Source of the DNA: Paraburkholderia caballeronis
GTDB lineage: Bacteria; Pseudomonadota; Gammaproteobacteria; Burkholderiales; Burkholderiaceae
Direction of reading: 5' to 3'
DNA length: 64,000 nt
Assembly (NCBI RefSeq): GCF_900104845.1
Contig: NZ_FNSR01000001.1
Span: forward strand, 3,100,001-3,164,000
Positions 27,271-37,446 of this stretch are shown in pieces. The translations under genes were made by a program, and so were the position numbers. A model generated the notes under the pieces. That model was not told where the DNA came from, ran no database searches, and saw nothing but the letters and a program-made list of their open reading frames with translations. The number at the start of each line of letters is the position of its first letter. Position 1 is the first letter of the stretch.

Positions 27271-28262
27271 CGCGCGTCCGGCGGCGTGTTCGGCGACGGC
27301 GCGGCGTCCGCGAGCGCGCGCACGATGTCGAGCGCGCCCTGCGCGATCAGCGCCTGCGACACCTCGCGGCCGAGTTCGATCGCGCTCGCGGTGTCGGTCG
27401 CGCGGGTCGAGCCGTCGGCGCGCAGCACGCGGCTCGCGTCCGGCGTCGCGATGCTGCCGCGCAGATGCAGCACGCCGTCGCGCCACTGCGCGTACGCGGC
27501 GAGCGGCACGGAACACGAGCCGCCGAGCGCGCGCGACACCATCCGCTCGGCCTCGACCGCGGCGGCCGTGCGCGGGTCGTGCAGCGGCGCGAGCCACGCG
27601 GCGACGTCGGCCCGGTCCGCGCGGATCTCGATGCCGAGCGCGCCCTGGCCCGCCGCCGGCAGGCTGTCGTCCGGTTCGAGCAGCGCGCGGATCCGCGCCC
27701 CGAGGCCAAGACGCTTGAGCCCGGCCGCCGCGAGGATGATCGCCGCGTAGTCGCCGCGATCGAGCTTCGCGAGCCGCGTGTCGAGATTGCCGCGCAGCGG
27801 CTTCACGCCGAGATGCGGGTAACGCGCGCGGATCATCGCCTCGCGCCGCAGGCTCGACGTGCCGACGACGCTGCCCGCCGGCAGCGCCGCGAGCGAGTCG
27901 TAGCCGTTCGACACGAACGCGTCGCGCGGGTCCTCGCGCTCCATGATCGCCGCGAGCGCGAAGCCGTCCGGCAGCTCCATCGGCACGTCCTTCAGCGAGT
28001 GCACCGCGAGGTCCGCGCTGCCGTCCGCGAGCGCGTTCTCCAGTTCCTTCACGAACAGGCCCTTGCCGCCGACCTTCGACAGCGTGCGATCGAGAATCTG
28101 ATCGCCTCGCGTCGTCATTCCGGCAATTTTCACGTCGCAGGATGGATATAATTTGTGCAGCGCAGCTTGTACATGCTCTGCCTGCCACATCGCCAGCCGG
28201 CTTTCGCGCGAAGCGATCACCAGCGTGCGGGGCGTGGGCGCGGATAACGTCTCGGGGTTCAT
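27267..28262 (-). CDS. hemC: Hydroxymethylbilane synthase (porphobilinogen deaminase)
   Basis: 331 aa from ATG 28262 ([29 protein letters not shown]). Conserved blocks: [23 protein letters not shown], the Arg-rich [16 protein letters not shown], and the dipyrromethane-cofactor Cys in [12 protein letters not shown]. It joins four porphobilinogens into hydroxymethylbilane. The ATGA overlap with hemDX couples the two consecutive enzymes. A TACCAT -10-like box on the minus strand lies 52-57 bp upstream. Confidence 0.95.
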   Translation of the reverse strand: MNPETLSAPTPRTLVIASRESRLAMWQAEHVQAALHKLYPSCDVKIAGMTTRGDQILDRTLSKVGGKGLFVKELENALADGSADLAVHSLKDVPMELPDGFALAAIMEREDPRDAFVSNGYDSLAALPAGSVVGTSSLRREAMIRARYPHLGVKPLRGNLDTRLAKLDRGDYAAIILAAAGLKRLGLGARIRALLEPDDSLPAAGQGALGIEIRADRADVAAWLAPLHDPRTAAAVEAERMVSRALGGSCSVPLAAYAQWRDGVLHLRGSIATPDASRVLRADGSTRATDTASAIELGREVSQALIAQGALDIVRALADAAPSPNTPPDAR

Positions 28263-28755
28263 CGCAAGGACACGAAGGACGGGATCGAAAAAAACGGATT
28301 CGGATAACCGGCAATGGTAGCACGCGCCCCCAGGCGCCCCGGCGGCAACTGCCCGCCGCACGGGCCTCCCGGGCCGCCACAGGGCGCGCGGACGACAACG
28401 GGGAGACAGGCGCGAACCCTTCCGCGCGACCCTCGCGCGGCGTAGCATCGCCGGCGCGAACGGCCGCGCCGGCGGCATCGGGTGCGCGCCCGCGAGGCGC
28501 GTTTGCGCGGGTGTTCACCCGTTGCGTTCGTCGCGTTCGCTTCGCGCCGCGCCGCACACGGGAGACCTGCTTCCCGGGCGCGGCGCACTCCACGAAACGG
28601 CCGCGCACCGTGCCGGCCGCATCCGCGCGCGGCCGCTCCGCCGTCCGGCCCGCTGTCGCACCCGGCGCTCTTCCCTGCTCCACCCGCAGCACGTGCAGTC
28701 GGCAGTCTCTTTCGATTAACGGACATCCACTCCTGGCTTGCCTGAGGAAATCATC
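28263..28755. other. Divergent intergenic region (hemC / ppc)
   Basis: 493 bp, very GC-rich, with no convincing gene. The TACCAT box at 28314-28319 (minus) may serve hemC. I could not place a ppc promoter with confidence. Confidence 0.4.
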
Positions 28756-31700
28756 GTGAAGTCTTCCGGAACGGCGCGCTCCGAGCGCCGCAACAACGCA
28801 TCGAAGAACGCCGCCGCGGCGAATCCGGCCGCCCCCGCCGACAAGGCGGACAAAGCCGGCAAGGCCGCGAGGCGCGCCGCCGCGACAGCCGACGCCGCGC
28901 ACGCGGCGAACGGCAAAAAAGCGCCGAAACACGCGCGCAAGCAGGCGGACGCCGCAGGCGACGCGCTGCCGACGCCAACGGCGGACGCGAACGGCGCCAA
29001 CGGCGTCAACGGCGCGACCCAACCCGCCGAAGCGCCGAAGCCCGCGAAAACGCAGAAACCCGCCGTGCCGCGCAACGGCCGCACGCGCGACGACAAGGAC
29101 CAGCCGCTGTTCGAGGACATCCGCTTTCTCGGCCGCCTGCTCGGCGACGTGGTGCGCGAGCAGGAAGGCGACGCAGTGTTCGACGTCGTCGAGACGATCC
29201 GGCAGACCGCGGTGCGCTTTCGCCGCGAGGACGACCGCGCGGACGCGCTCGCGCTGGAGAAGCAGTTGCGTTCGCTGTCGCCGGAAGAGACGGTCAGCGT
29301 CGTGCGCGCATTCAGCTATTTCTCTCACCTCGCGAACATCGCCGAGGACCGCCACCGCAACCGCCGCCACCGGATCCACGACCTTGCCGGCTCCGTGCCG
29401 CAGCCCGGCACCGTCGCGCATTCGCTCGACCGGCTGGTCGAAGCGGGCGCGGCCGCGACGCCGCTGTTGCAGCAGTTCTTCAACGACGCGCTGATCATGC
29501 CGGTGCTGACCGCGCACCCGACCGAGGTGCAGCGCAAAAGCATCCTCGACGCGCAGCACGACATCGCGCGGCTGCTCGCGGAACGCGACCAGCCGCTCAC
29601 GCAGCGCGAATTCGCGCACAACGAGGCGCTGCTGCGCGCGCGGGTCACGTCGCTGTGGCAGACGCGGATGCTGCGCGACGCGCGCCTCACCGTCGCGGAC
29701 GAGATCGAGAACGCGCTGTCGTATTACCACACGACGTTCCTCACCGAGATTCCGGCGCTGTACGGCGAGATCGAAACCGCGCTGAAGGAGCACGGGCTGT
29801 CCGCGCGGCTGCCCGCGTTTTTCCAGATGGGCAGCTGGATCGGCGGCGACCGCGACGGCAATCCGAACGTGACCGCGCCGACGCTCGAACAAGCCAGCGA
29901 GCGCCAGGCGACCGTGATCTTCGAACATTACCTGGAAGAGGTGCACCGGCTCGGCGCGGAACTGTCGGTGTCGAACCTGCTGGCCGGCGCGAGCGACGCG
30001 CTGAAGGAACTCGCGGCCGCGTCGCCGGACCAGTCGCCGCACCGCGTCGACGAGCCGTACCGGCGCGCGCTGATCGGCATCTACACGCGGCTCGCGGCGA
30101 GCGCGCGGGTGCGGCTCGGCGAAGGCGTCGTGCGGGTGCGCAGCGCCGGGCGCGGCGCGGCGCCGGTGCGCGCGAAGCCGTATGCGGACGCCGCGGAATT
30201 CTCGCGCGACCTGCATCTGCTGATGGACTCGCTCGCGGAACATCACGGCGCGTCGCTCGCGACGCCGCGCCTCGCGCCGCTGACGCGCGCGGTCGACGTG
30301 TTCGGCTTCCACCTGGCGAGCATCGACCTGCGGCAAAGCTCGGACATCCATGAGGCGGTGATCGCCGAACTGCTCGCGCGCGCGGGCGTCGCGGGCGACT
30401 ACGCGGCGCTCGCCGAGGACGACAAGCAGATCGTGCTGCTCGCGCAGCTTGCGGACGCGCGCCTGCTGCGCTCGCCGTATCTCGACTATTCGGACCTCGT
30501 GAAGAGCGAACTCGGCGTGCTCGAAATGGCGCGCGTGACGCGCGAGAAGTTCGGGCCGCGCGCGGTGCGCAACTACATCATCTCGCACACGGAGACGGTG
30601 TCCGACCTGCTCGAAGTGATGCTGCTGCAGAAGGAGACCGGCCTTTTGACCGGCCGCCTCGGCCACGCGGACGACCCGGCGAAGGCCGGCTTGATGGTGA
30701 TCCCGCTGTTCGAGACGATCCCCGACCTGCGCAACGCGCCGCACATCATGCGCGACCTGCTCGCGCTGCCGGGCCTCGACGCGCTCGTCGAGCACCAGGG
30801 CAACGAACAGGAAGTGATGCTCGGCTACTCGGACAGCAACAAGGACGGCGGTTTTCTCACGTCGAACTGGGAGCTGTACCGCGCGGAACTGGCGCTGGTC
30901 GCGCTGTTCAACGACCGCGGGATCACGATGCGCCTGTTCCACGGACGCGGCGGCACGGTCGGACGCGGCGGCGGCCCGACCTACCAGGCGATCCTGTCAC
31001 AGCCGCCCGGCACCGTCGACGGCCAGATCCGCCTGACCGAGCAGGGCGAGGTGATCGCGAGCAAGTTCGGCAATCCGGAGATCGGCCGCCGCAACCTCGA
31101 AACGGTGATCGCGGCGACGCTCGAAGCGTCGCTGCTGCCGGTCGGCGAGGCGGCGGGCCACGCGCCGGACCAGTTGCCGGCGTTCGAGGAAACGATGCAG
31201 CGGCTGTCCGACGCCGCGATGGCCGCGTACCGGTCGCTCGTCTATGAGACGCCCGGCTTCACCGACTACTTCTTCACCGCGACGCCGATCGCCGAGATCG
31301 CGGAACTGAACATCGGCAGCCGGCCCGCTTCGCGCAAGCTGCAAGACCCGAAGCACCGGAAGATCGAGGACCTGCGCGCGATTCCGTGGGGCTTCTCGTG
31401 GGGCCAATGCCGGCTGCTGCTGACCGGCTGGTACGGATTCGGCAGCGCGGTCGGCGCGTATCTCGACGAAGCGGGCAGCGACGCCGAACGCGCGCGCCGC
31501 GTCGCGCTGCTGAAGAAGATGCACAAGACCTGGCCGTTCTTCTCGAACCTGCTGTCGAACATGGACATGACGCTCGCGAAAACGGACCTCGCGGTCGCGT
31601 CGCGTTACGCGCAGCTCGTGTCGGACAAGAAGCTGCGCAAGCAGGTGTTCGAACGGATCGTCGGCGAGTGGGAGCGCACGACCCGCGTGCTCGACGAGAT

Positions 31701-31902
31701 CACCGGCGCGAGCGGCCGGCTCGCGGACAACCCGCTGCTCGCGCGCTCGATCAAGAACCGCTTCCCGTACCTCGATCCGCTGAACCATTTGCAGGTGGAA
31801 CTGATCAAGCGGCACCGCGCGGGCGACACCAACGCGCGCGTGCGGCGCGGGCTGCACCTGACGATCAACGGGATCGCGGCGGGGCTGCGCAATACGGGCT
31901 GA
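28756..31902 (+). CDS. ppc: Phosphoenolpyruvate carboxylase
   Basis: 1048 aa from the GTG at 28756 ([14 protein letters not shown]), which has GAGGAAA upstream; a TTG at 28738 is less likely. The catalytic His is in [13 protein letters not shown] (about 254). Also present are [17 protein letters not shown] with the active-site Lys (about 696), [14 protein letters not shown] and the C-terminal LRNTG. It carboxylates PEP to oxaloacetate to refill the TCA cycle. The first about 115 residues are an Ala/Lys/Pro-rich, low-complexity extension absent from typical enzymes of about 880-930 aa; the conserved fold begins at [16 protein letters not shown]. Monocistronic, with a strong terminator. Confidence 0.95.
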   Translation: MKSSGTARSERRNNASKNAAAANPAAPADKADKAGKAARRAAATADAAHAANGKKAPKHARKQADAAGDALPTPTADANGANGVNGATQPAEAPKPAKTQKPAVPRNGRTRDDKDQPLFEDIRFLGRLLGDVVREQEGDAVFDVVETIRQTAVRFRREDDRADALALEKQLRSLSPEETVSVVRAFSYFSHLANIAEDRHRNRRHRIHDLAGSVPQPGTVAHSLDRLVEAGAAATPLLQQFFNDALIMPVLTAHPTEVQRKSILDAQHDIARLLAERDQPLTQREFAHNEALLRARVTSLWQTRMLRDARLTVADEIENALSYYHTTFLTEIPALYGEIETALKEHGLSARLPAFFQMGSWIGGDRDGNPNVTAPTLEQASERQATVIFEHYLEEVHRLGAELSVSNLLAGASDALKELAAASPDQSPHRVDEPYRRALIGIYTRLAASARVRLGEGVVRVRSAGRGAAPVRAKPYADAAEFSRDLHLLMDSLAEHHGASLATPRLAPLTRAVDVFGFHLASIDLRQSSDIHEAVIAELLARAGVAGDYAALAEDDKQIVLLAQLADARLLRSPYLDYSDLVKSELGVLEMARVTREKFGPRAVRNYIISHTETVSDLLEVMLLQKETGLLTGRLGHADDPAKAGLMVIPLFETIPDLRNAPHIMRDLLALPGLDALVEHQGNEQEVMLGYSDSNKDGGFLTSNWELYRAELALVALFNDRGITMRLFHGRGGTVGRGGGPTYQAILSQPPGTVDGQIRLTEQGEVIASKFGNPEIGRRNLETVIAATLEASLLPVGEAAGHAPDQLPAFEETMQRLSDAAMAAYRSLVYETPGFTDYFFTATPIAEIAELNIGSRPASRKLQDPKHRKIEDLRAIPWGFSWGQCRLLLTGWYGFGSAVGAYLDEAGSDAERARRVALLKKMHKTWPFFSNLLSNMDMTLAKTDLAVASRYAQLVSDKKLRKQVFERIVGEWERTTRVLDEITGASGRLADNPLLARSIKNRFPYLDPLNHLQVELIKRHRAGDTNARVRRGLHLTINGIAAGLRNTG

Positions 31903-31938
31903 CGCCCGGTTCGCTCCGGCGAACGACTCGTCGCCACG

Positions 31939-31970
31939 AACCGCGCCGCCTTCTGGCGGCGCGGTTTTTT
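31939..31970 (+). terminator. Intrinsic terminator of ppc
   Basis: AACCGCGCCGCC / GGCGGCGCGGTT, loop TTCT, followed by TTTTTT. Confidence 0.88.
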
Positions 31971-31995
31971 GCGGCGACAGAAACGAACCGTCCGC

Positions 31996-32760
31996 TCAGT
32001 CCCTTCGCGTCGCGAAAATCTGCAACGCGTCGAGCTTGAAAGACCCGTCCGGCTGCACGTCGAAATACTGTCTCACCTCGTCCGGCGCGCGGTCCCACAG
32101 CGAGCGGATCGCGACGACGCGCTCGTGGGGCGTGCGCATCCGCGCGACCCACGGCCCGAACTCGATGCCGATCCGCCAGCGCTCGTCGATCCGCGCGTCG
32201 AAACCCGCTTCGTCCAGCATCGCGAGCCATTCGTTAGCGCGGTAGTCGCGCACGTGCGAGCCGTCGCGCAGCAGTTCGATCGCCTGGATGTGGGTGTCGT
32301 ACAGCGGATCGTCGATGCCGGCGATGTCGATGAACATCAGCCGGCCGCCCGGCGTCAGCACGCGCCGCACCTCCGCGAGCGCGCGGCGCACGTCGCGCCA
32401 ATGATGGGCGCTCATCCGGCTGATCGCCCAGTTGAACGACGCGTCCGCGAACGGCAGCGCCTCGGCCACGCCCTGCTGCGTGCGGATCGACGCGAGGCCG
32501 CGCTCCTTCGCGGCTTCGGCGACCGTCGCGAGCATTTGCGGCGCGAGATCGTAAGCGACCACTTCGCGCACGTGCGGCGCAACCGCGAAACTCGCGTGGC
32601 CCGCGCCGCAGCCCATGTCCAGCACCGTCGCGTTGCCGCAGGTGGCCGCGAACGTCGCCGCGAGCCGTTCCAGATCCGCGCCGGTCGCGTGCACGCGGCT
32701 CGTCAGATACGCGGCGGCGGTCGAGCCGAACGCGTCGGCAACCTGATCGTGATGCTTCAT
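31996..32760 (-). CDS. Class I SAM-dependent methyltransferase (UbiE/YcgJ-like)
   Basis: 254 aa from ATG 32760 (MKHHDQVADAFGSTAAAYLTS). SAM-binding motif I VLDMGCGAGHASFAVAP, acidic residue in VVAYDLAPQML, motif II around EALPFADASFNWAISRMSAHHW, and motif III with GGRLMFIDIAGIDD. This is the Methyltransf_11 pattern of small-molecule methyltransferases; the substrate is unknown. It is divergent from an XRE/MmyB-type regulator whose ATG is 233 bp away, an arrangement that often means the regulator controls the divergent gene. Confidence 0.88.
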   Translation of the reverse strand: MKHHDQVADAFGSTAAAYLTSRVHATGADLERLAATFAATCGNATVLDMGCGAGHASFAVAPHVREVVAYDLAPQMLATVAEAAKERGLASIRTQQGVAEALPFADASFNWAISRMSAHHWRDVRRALAEVRRVLTPGGRLMFIDIAGIDDPLYDTHIQAIELLRDGSHVRDYRANEWLAMLDEAGFDARIDERWRIGIEFGPWVARMRTPHERVVAIRSLWDRAPDEVRQYFDVQPDGSFKLDALQIFATRRD

Positions 32761-32899
32761 CGAATGCTCCTGTTGCGTCGCGAACCGCGCTGCGCGGACC
32801 GGCGACGCCGTAGGTGGGGGGAGACCGCGACGCACGGGGCGTCGCGGCGTTCGCAAACCGGGGCGGCCGATGCGACGGCCCCAACGCCGCATCAGCCGC

Positions 32900-32905
32900 T
32901 ACAAT
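32900..32905 (+). promoter_or_regulatory. Candidate -10 element of the XRE/MmyB regulator gene
   Basis: TACAAT, 88 bp upstream of the start at 32993, in the divergent region shared with the methyltransferase. Confidence 0.4.
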
Positions 32906-32992
32906 AGAGCCCGCGCTGTACCAGTACAAGACAAGCAATCATTCTGGTATCCGCACCACCCGCCACGGTTCACCACGATTCGCCGCACCGCC

Positions 32993-33823
32993 ATGACCAC
33001 CTCATTCGACGCTGCCGACACGGCTTCGTCCGGCCCCGCGAAAACCCTCGACGCGACACCCGCGCGCGCGCTCGGCGAGTTCATCCGCGCGCATCGCGAG
33101 CGGCTGTCGCCGCAGGCGGTCGGGCTGCCGCCCGGCCCGCGCCGCCGCACGCCCGGCCTGCGCCGCGAGGAGGTCGCGCAGTTGTGCGGCGTGAGCCCCA
33201 CCTGGTACACGTGGATCGAGCAGGGCCGGCCCGTGTCGGCTTCGGCGGACGCGCTCGCGCGGATCGCCGTCGCGCTGCAACTGTCGCGCGCCGAACGCGC
33301 GTATCTGTTCGAACTGGCCGCGCAGCGCGATCCGGCCGAGCCGGACCCGGCCGCCGCCGACGCGCCCGCGACGCTGCTGCAGACCGTGCAACTGGTCGAT
33401 GCGCCGGCCTACGTGCTCGACCGCCAGTGGGACGCGCTCGCGTGGAACGCGCACGCGGCCGACCTGTTCACCGGCTGGCTCGACGGCGCGCACGACCGCA
33501 ACCTGCTGCGCTTCACGTTCACCGAGCCGCTCGCGCGCGCGCTGATCGTCGATTGGGAAACGCGCGCGCGGCGGCTCTGCGCGGAGTTCCGCGCGGACTC
33601 GATCCGCCATCTGAACGACGCGCCGACCCGCACGCTGATCGATTCGCTGATCGCCGCGAGCGACGACTTCGCGCGGTTCTGGGCGTCGCAGGACGTCGGC
33701 GAGCGCGAAGGCGGCCGGCGCGAATTCAACCATCCGCGTCACGGTCCGCTCGCGTACGACCAGATCACGTTCAAGCCGGCGCATCGCGAGGATCTGAAGC
33801 TCGTCGTGCTCGTGCGGCTTTGA
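32993..33823 (+). CDS. XRE-family transcriptional regulator with MmyB-type ligand-binding domain
   Basis: 276 aa. The N-terminal helix-turn-helix region has the family sequence RRRTPGLRREEVAQLCGVSPTWYTWIEQGR (about residues 40-70). The C-terminal MmyB-like PAS-type domain (about 115-276) has VDAPAYVLDRQWDALAWNAHAADLF, NLLRFTF and the final FNHPRHGPLAYDQITF block. Such proteins bind a hydrophobic or fatty-acyl ligand and often regulate an adjacent oxidoreductase or methyltransferase. Divergent from the SAM methyltransferase, which is the likely target. Confidence 0.88.
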   Translation: MTTSFDAADTASSGPAKTLDATPARALGEFIRAHRERLSPQAVGLPPGPRRRTPGLRREEVAQLCGVSPTWYTWIEQGRPVSASADALARIAVALQLSRAERAYLFELAAQRDPAEPDPAAADAPATLLQTVQLVDAPAYVLDRQWDALAWNAHAADLFTGWLDGAHDRNLLRFTFTEPLARALIVDWETRARRLCAEFRADSIRHLNDAPTRTLIDSLIAASDDFARFWASQDVGEREGGRREFNHPRHGPLAYDQITFKPAHREDLKLVVLVRL

Positions 33824-33892
33824 CTGCGCGCGCCCATCCCCGAAACCCGACACAGCCCCGCCCCGCCAGCCGGCCGCCCGGTGCGCGGGTGG

Positions 33893-33898
33893 TAAAAT
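33893..33898 (+). promoter_or_regulatory. -10 element of argH
   Basis: TAAAAT in GTGGTAAAATCGCC, 88 bp upstream of the argH start. Confidence 0.45.
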
Positions 33899-33985
33899 CG
33901 CCGTCTGTTTCTGTTGCGCCGCCCGCGCGTCCCGCATGCGCGGCCGGCCGCCCAGCCACCGCTCACCGTTCACTGCCCCAACACC

Positions 33986-35401
33986 ATGACGTCCCAACTG
34001 CACAAAAAAGGCGAAGCCTGGTCGGCTCGCTTCTCCGAGCCGATGTCGGAACTCGTCAAGCGCTATACGTCGTCCGTCTTCTTCGACAAGCGCCTCGCGT
34101 TCGTCGACATCGAAGGGTCGCTCGCGCACGCGTCGATGCTCGCCGCGCAGAAGATCATCGCCGGCGACGACCTCGCTGCGATCCAGCGCGGGATGGCGCA
34201 GATCAAGGGCGAAATCGAACGCGGCGAGTTCGAGTGGCAGCTCGACCTGGAGGACGTGCACCTGAACATCGAGGCGCGCCTGACCGCGCTGATCGGCGAC
34301 GCGGGCAAGCGCCTGCACACCGGCCGCTCGCGCAACGACCAGGTCGCGACCGACATCCGGCTATGGCTGCGCGGCGAGATCGACCGGATCGGCGCACTGC
34401 TCGGCGACCTGCGCGGCGCGCTGCTCGACCTCGCGGACCAGCACGCGGCGACCATCCTGCCCGGCTTCACGCACCTTCAGGTCGCGCAGCCGGTCACGTT
34501 CGGCCACCACCTGCTCGCGTACGTCGAGATGTTCTCGCGCGACGCGGAGCGCCTCGTCGACTGCCGCAAGCGCGTGAACCGCCTGCCGCTCGGCGCGGCC
34601 GCGCTCGCCGGCACGAGCTATCCGATCGACCGTTTCGCGGTCGCGAAGACGCTCGGCTTCGACGGCATCTGCGCGAACTCGCTCGACGCGGTGTCCGACC
34701 GCGACTTCGCGATCGAATTCACGGCCGCGGCCGCGCTGGTGATGACGCACGTGTCGCGCTTCTCGGAAGAACTGGTGCTGTGGATGAGCCCGCGGGTCGG
34801 CTTCATCGATCTCGCGGACCGCTTCTGCACCGGCTCGTCGATCATGCCGCAGAAGAAGAACCCGGACGTGCCGGAACTCGCGCGCGGCAAGACCGGCCGC
34901 GTGAACGGCCATCTGATGGCGCTGCTGACGCTGATGAAGGGCCAGCCGCTCGCGTACAACAAGGACAATCAGGAAGACAAGGAGCCGCTGTTCGACACCG
35001 TCGACACGGTCGCGGACACGCTGCGCATCTTCGCGGAGATGGTCGCCGGCATCCGCGTGAAGCCGGACGCGATGCGCGCGGCCGCGTTGCAGGGTTTCTC
35101 GACCGCGACCGACCTCGCGGACTACCTGGTGAAGCGCGGGCTGCCGTTCCGCGACGCGCACGAGGCGGTCGCGCATGCGGTGCGGGTCTGCGTCGATCGC
35201 AACTGCGACCTCGCGGACCTGACGCTCGACGAGATGCGCGCCGAGTTGCCGGCGGTCGCGCAACTGCTCGGCGACGACGTGTTCGAGGTACTGACGCTCG
35301 AAGGCTCGGTCGCGAGCCGCAACCATCCGGGCGGCACCGCGCCGGAGCAGGTGCGCGCGGCGATCGCCGCCGCCCGCGCGGCGCTGAACGCGTCGAAATA
35401 A
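33986..35401 (+). CDS. argH: Argininosuccinate lyase
   Basis: 471 aa. The fumarase/lyase superfamily signature [12 protein letters not shown] contains the catalytic-loop Ser. Other conserved blocks are [29 protein letters not shown] and the His in [20 protein letters not shown]. It cleaves argininosuccinate to arginine and fumarate, the last step of arginine synthesis. The start at 33986 ([12 protein letters not shown]) matches the family N terminus; the upstream in-frame extension is Pro/Arg-rich. It carries its own TAAAAT promoter and is followed by a bestrophin-like gene. Confidence 0.96.
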   Translation: MTSQLHKKGEAWSARFSEPMSELVKRYTSSVFFDKRLAFVDIEGSLAHASMLAAQKIIAGDDLAAIQRGMAQIKGEIERGEFEWQLDLEDVHLNIEARLTALIGDAGKRLHTGRSRNDQVATDIRLWLRGEIDRIGALLGDLRGALLDLADQHAATILPGFTHLQVAQPVTFGHHLLAYVEMFSRDAERLVDCRKRVNRLPLGAAALAGTSYPIDRFAVAKTLGFDGICANSLDAVSDRDFAIEFTAAAALVMTHVSRFSEELVLWMSPRVGFIDLADRFCTGSSIMPQKKNPDVPELARGKTGRVNGHLMALLTLMKGQPLAYNKDNQEDKEPLFDTVDTVADTLRIFAEMVAGIRVKPDAMRAAALQGFSTATDLADYLVKRGLPFRDAHEAVAHAVRVCVDRNCDLADLTLDEMRAELPAVAQLLGDDVFEVLTLEGSVASRNHPGGTAPEQVRAAIAAARAALNASK

Positions 35402-35565
35402 GCGCGCGGTCGTGATGGGCGCGCGCGCCGTGTCACGGCATGCGCGCGTCCGTCGATGCCCGAACGCGATGTGCGGGTTCGCGGCCGGCCCTGAAGGCCG
35501 GACCGCGTCGCCCGACGCCCCGCCGCCGACCGCCCCGCCCCCCGCAACCGCCGATTCGTGATCCG

Positions 35566-36501
35566 ATGATTGTCCGCCCCCGTCTCCACTGGTTCCGGAT
35601 GCTGCTCGCGTGGCACGGCTCCGTGCTGCCGCAGCTGCTGCCGCGCCTCTTTCTCGTGCTGTGCCTGTCGATCGTCGCGGTCGCGTCGCACGACCACATC
35701 CTGCGGATCACCGTGAACCTGAGCACGGTGCCGTTCTCGCTGATCGGCATCGCGCTCGCGGTGTTCCTCGGCTTTCGCAACAACGCGAGCTACGACCGCT
35801 ACTGGGAAGGCCGCAAGCTGTGGGGCCAGTTGCTGAACGAGTCGCGCTCGCTGGTGCGCCAGGCGCAGACGCTCGCGCCGAACGGCGGCGTGACGCCGCG
35901 CGTGCGCGAGTTAGTCAACGTGCTGTGCGCGCTGCCGCATGCGCTGCGCCATCAGTTGCGCGGCACCGATCCGCGCGACGACCTCGCAAGGCATCTGCCG
36001 CCCGCGCTGCTGGACCGCGTGATGGCATCGCGCTTCCGGCCCGCGACGCTGCTGCTGTGCGCCTCCGAATGGGTCCAGCGCGGGGTGCAGCTCGAACCGC
36101 GCGACCAGCGGATCGACGGCTGGGCCGTGGTCGCGTTCGAGCGCAACCTGAACGGACTGTCGGATGTGATCGGCGGCTGCGAGCGGATCGTGTCGACGCC
36201 GCTGCCGTTCGCGTACACGGTGATGATCCACCGGACCGTCTATTTCTTCTGCGCGCTGCTGCCGTTCGGGCTCGTCGACAGCATCGGCTGGCTCACGCCG
36301 GTGTTCGCGGTGTTCGTCGCGTATGCGTTCATGGCGCACGAGGCGATCGCCGCGCAGATCGAGGACCCGTTCGGCACCGAGGACAACGACCTCGCGCTCG
36401 GCGTGATGTCCACGGGGATCGAGGTCGCGCTGCACGACCTGATCGGCGACCCGACGACCGTCGACACGACGCCTCCCGGCAAGCGGACGGTTCTGCTGTA
36501 G
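35566..36501 (+). CDS. Bestrophin-like (UPF0187/YneE) membrane protein
   Basis: 311 aa from ATG 35566 (MIVRPRLHWFRMLLAWHGSVLPQ). Bacterial bestrophin features: VPFSLIGIALAVFLGFRNNASYDRYWEGRKLWGQL (the SYxRYxEGRxxWG core), central helices, VYFFCALLPFGLVDSIGWLTPVF and EDPFGTEDNDLAL near the end. Family members are pentameric anion or cation channels in the inner membrane. The 3' end is followed by a strong terminator. It lies 164 bp after argH, so co-transcription is possible but not required. Confidence 0.9.
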   Translation: MIVRPRLHWFRMLLAWHGSVLPQLLPRLFLVLCLSIVAVASHDHILRITVNLSTVPFSLIGIALAVFLGFRNNASYDRYWEGRKLWGQLLNESRSLVRQAQTLAPNGGVTPRVRELVNVLCALPHALRHQLRGTDPRDDLARHLPPALLDRVMASRFRPATLLLCASEWVQRGVQLEPRDQRIDGWAVVAFERNLNGLSDVIGGCERIVSTPLPFAYTVMIHRTVYFFCALLPFGLVDSIGWLTPVFAVFVAYAFMAHEAIAAQIEDPFGTEDNDLALGVMSTGIEVALHDLIGDPTTVDTTPPGKRTVLL

Positions 36502-36533
36502 AACACCGTGCGTGCCGGCTGGCGAGAGGTGCG

Positions 36534-36558
36534 AAGGCCGCTTCACGCGGCCTTTTTT
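36534..36558 (+). terminator. Intrinsic terminator of the bestrophin-like gene
   Basis: AAGGCCGC / GCGGCCTT, loop TTCAC, followed by TTTT. Confidence 0.82.
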
Positions 36559-36730
36559 GCGCGGATTGACGCGTCGTGAGCGACGTGAGCGACATGAACG
36601 ACGCGGCACGGGCCGGATTCTGCCGATAAAACCGATCGAAAAGCGATGACGGCAGCGGTCGCCGCTCGCGCGCGCAGGTCAACGCCACGCCCGCCCAGCG
36701 CGGCTGACAGACCGGGCAGCCCGCCGCCCG

Positions 36731-37441
36731 CTAGTGATTCCCGACCGTCTCCGATAACCGCTTCAGCGTCGCGAGCCGCGCGCCGAGCAGGTCGAGCCGC
36801 GCGTGTTCGTCGATCAGCGGCGTCGTCGCGTCGCGGTAAGCGCGCCATGCGCTCTGCGCGCGCACGAGCGTCGGCCGCGAATGCGCGGGCATCCGCGCGG
36901 AGAGCCGGCGATAGTAGCGGTTCAGGTCATAGGTCGCGTGCTCGCAGCGCGCGTCGGCCGAACACGCCCGCGCGCGCGGCGCACGCTGCCCCGGCGCCAT
37001 CTGCGCAAGCTGCGCGCGCAGCGCGAGCGCACGGTCGCGCACCGGCTGCAAACGCATGTCCGCTTCGTAGATCACGTACATCGACCCGCTCGTCGTCGCG
37101 AACACCGCGCCGAGCATCGGGTCCTCCGCATCGCGCCACGCGCCCCAGCGCTGCTGGCTCGTCTGCCAGCGGCGCTTCTGCGCGGCCGGCAGCTTCGCGA
37201 GCAGTTGCGCGAGCGCGGTGTCGGCCGCGCCGCGCCACGAAGCGCGCGCCTCGTCCATGCACTGCACCTGGCCCGCGGTCGACGAGCGGTCCGCGCGCGC
37301 GAGACACGCGCGCATCGCGGTGTCGATCGGATCGGCCGCCGCGACGTCCGCGTGCGCGGCGCCCGCGCCCGTCAGCCACGCGGCCGCCAGCACGGCAGCG
37401 GCGGCCCAGCGGCGGGACAGGCGGGTCGTCCAGGGCTTCAT
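36731..37441 (-). CDS. Periplasmic LprI-like (DUF1311) protein
   Basis: 236 aa from ATG 37441. Signal peptide: basic start MKPWTTRLSRRW, hydrophobic AAAAVLAAAWLTGAGAAHA. Conserved paired Cys in MRACLARAD...GQVQCMDEARASW, then the helical WGAWRDAE motif: the pattern of the lysozyme-inhibitor LprI N-terminal family (DUF1311). A second half has another Cys pair (CSADARCEHATYDLNRYY). It starts 5 bp after the decarboxylase stop, so it is translated from the same message. A link between a periplasmic Cys-rich protein and amino-acid decarboxylation is not established. Confidence 0.78.
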   Translation of the reverse strand: MKPWTTRLSRRWAAAAVLAAAWLTGAGAAHADVAAADPIDTAMRACLARADRSSTAGQVQCMDEARASWRGAADTALAQLLAKLPAAQKRRWQTSQQRWGAWRDAEDPMLGAVFATTSGSMYVIYEADMRLQPVRDRALALRAQLAQMAPGQRAPRARACSADARCEHATYDLNRYYRRLSARMPAHSRPTLVRAQSAWRAYRDATTPLIDEHARLDLLGARLATLKRLSETVGNH

Positions 37442-37446
37442 CGCGG

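Noticed and set aside
23641..27750. 1369-codon plus-strand frame across hemY and hemDX
   Set aside because: Same GC artefact, opposite three recognised hem genes.
28147..28152. Perfect TATAAT on the plus strand inside hemC
   Set aside because: It lies in conserved hemC codons (KLYPS), has no -35 and would leave a leader of about 600 nt for ppc.
27271..30942. Very long minus-strand frame running through hemC and ppc and continuous with hemDX
   Set aside because: It is the antisense or alternate frame of well-supported genes, is rich in Arg/Ala/His and matches no family. High GC content keeps such frames open. The real hemDX start is the ATG at 27270 overlapping hemC.
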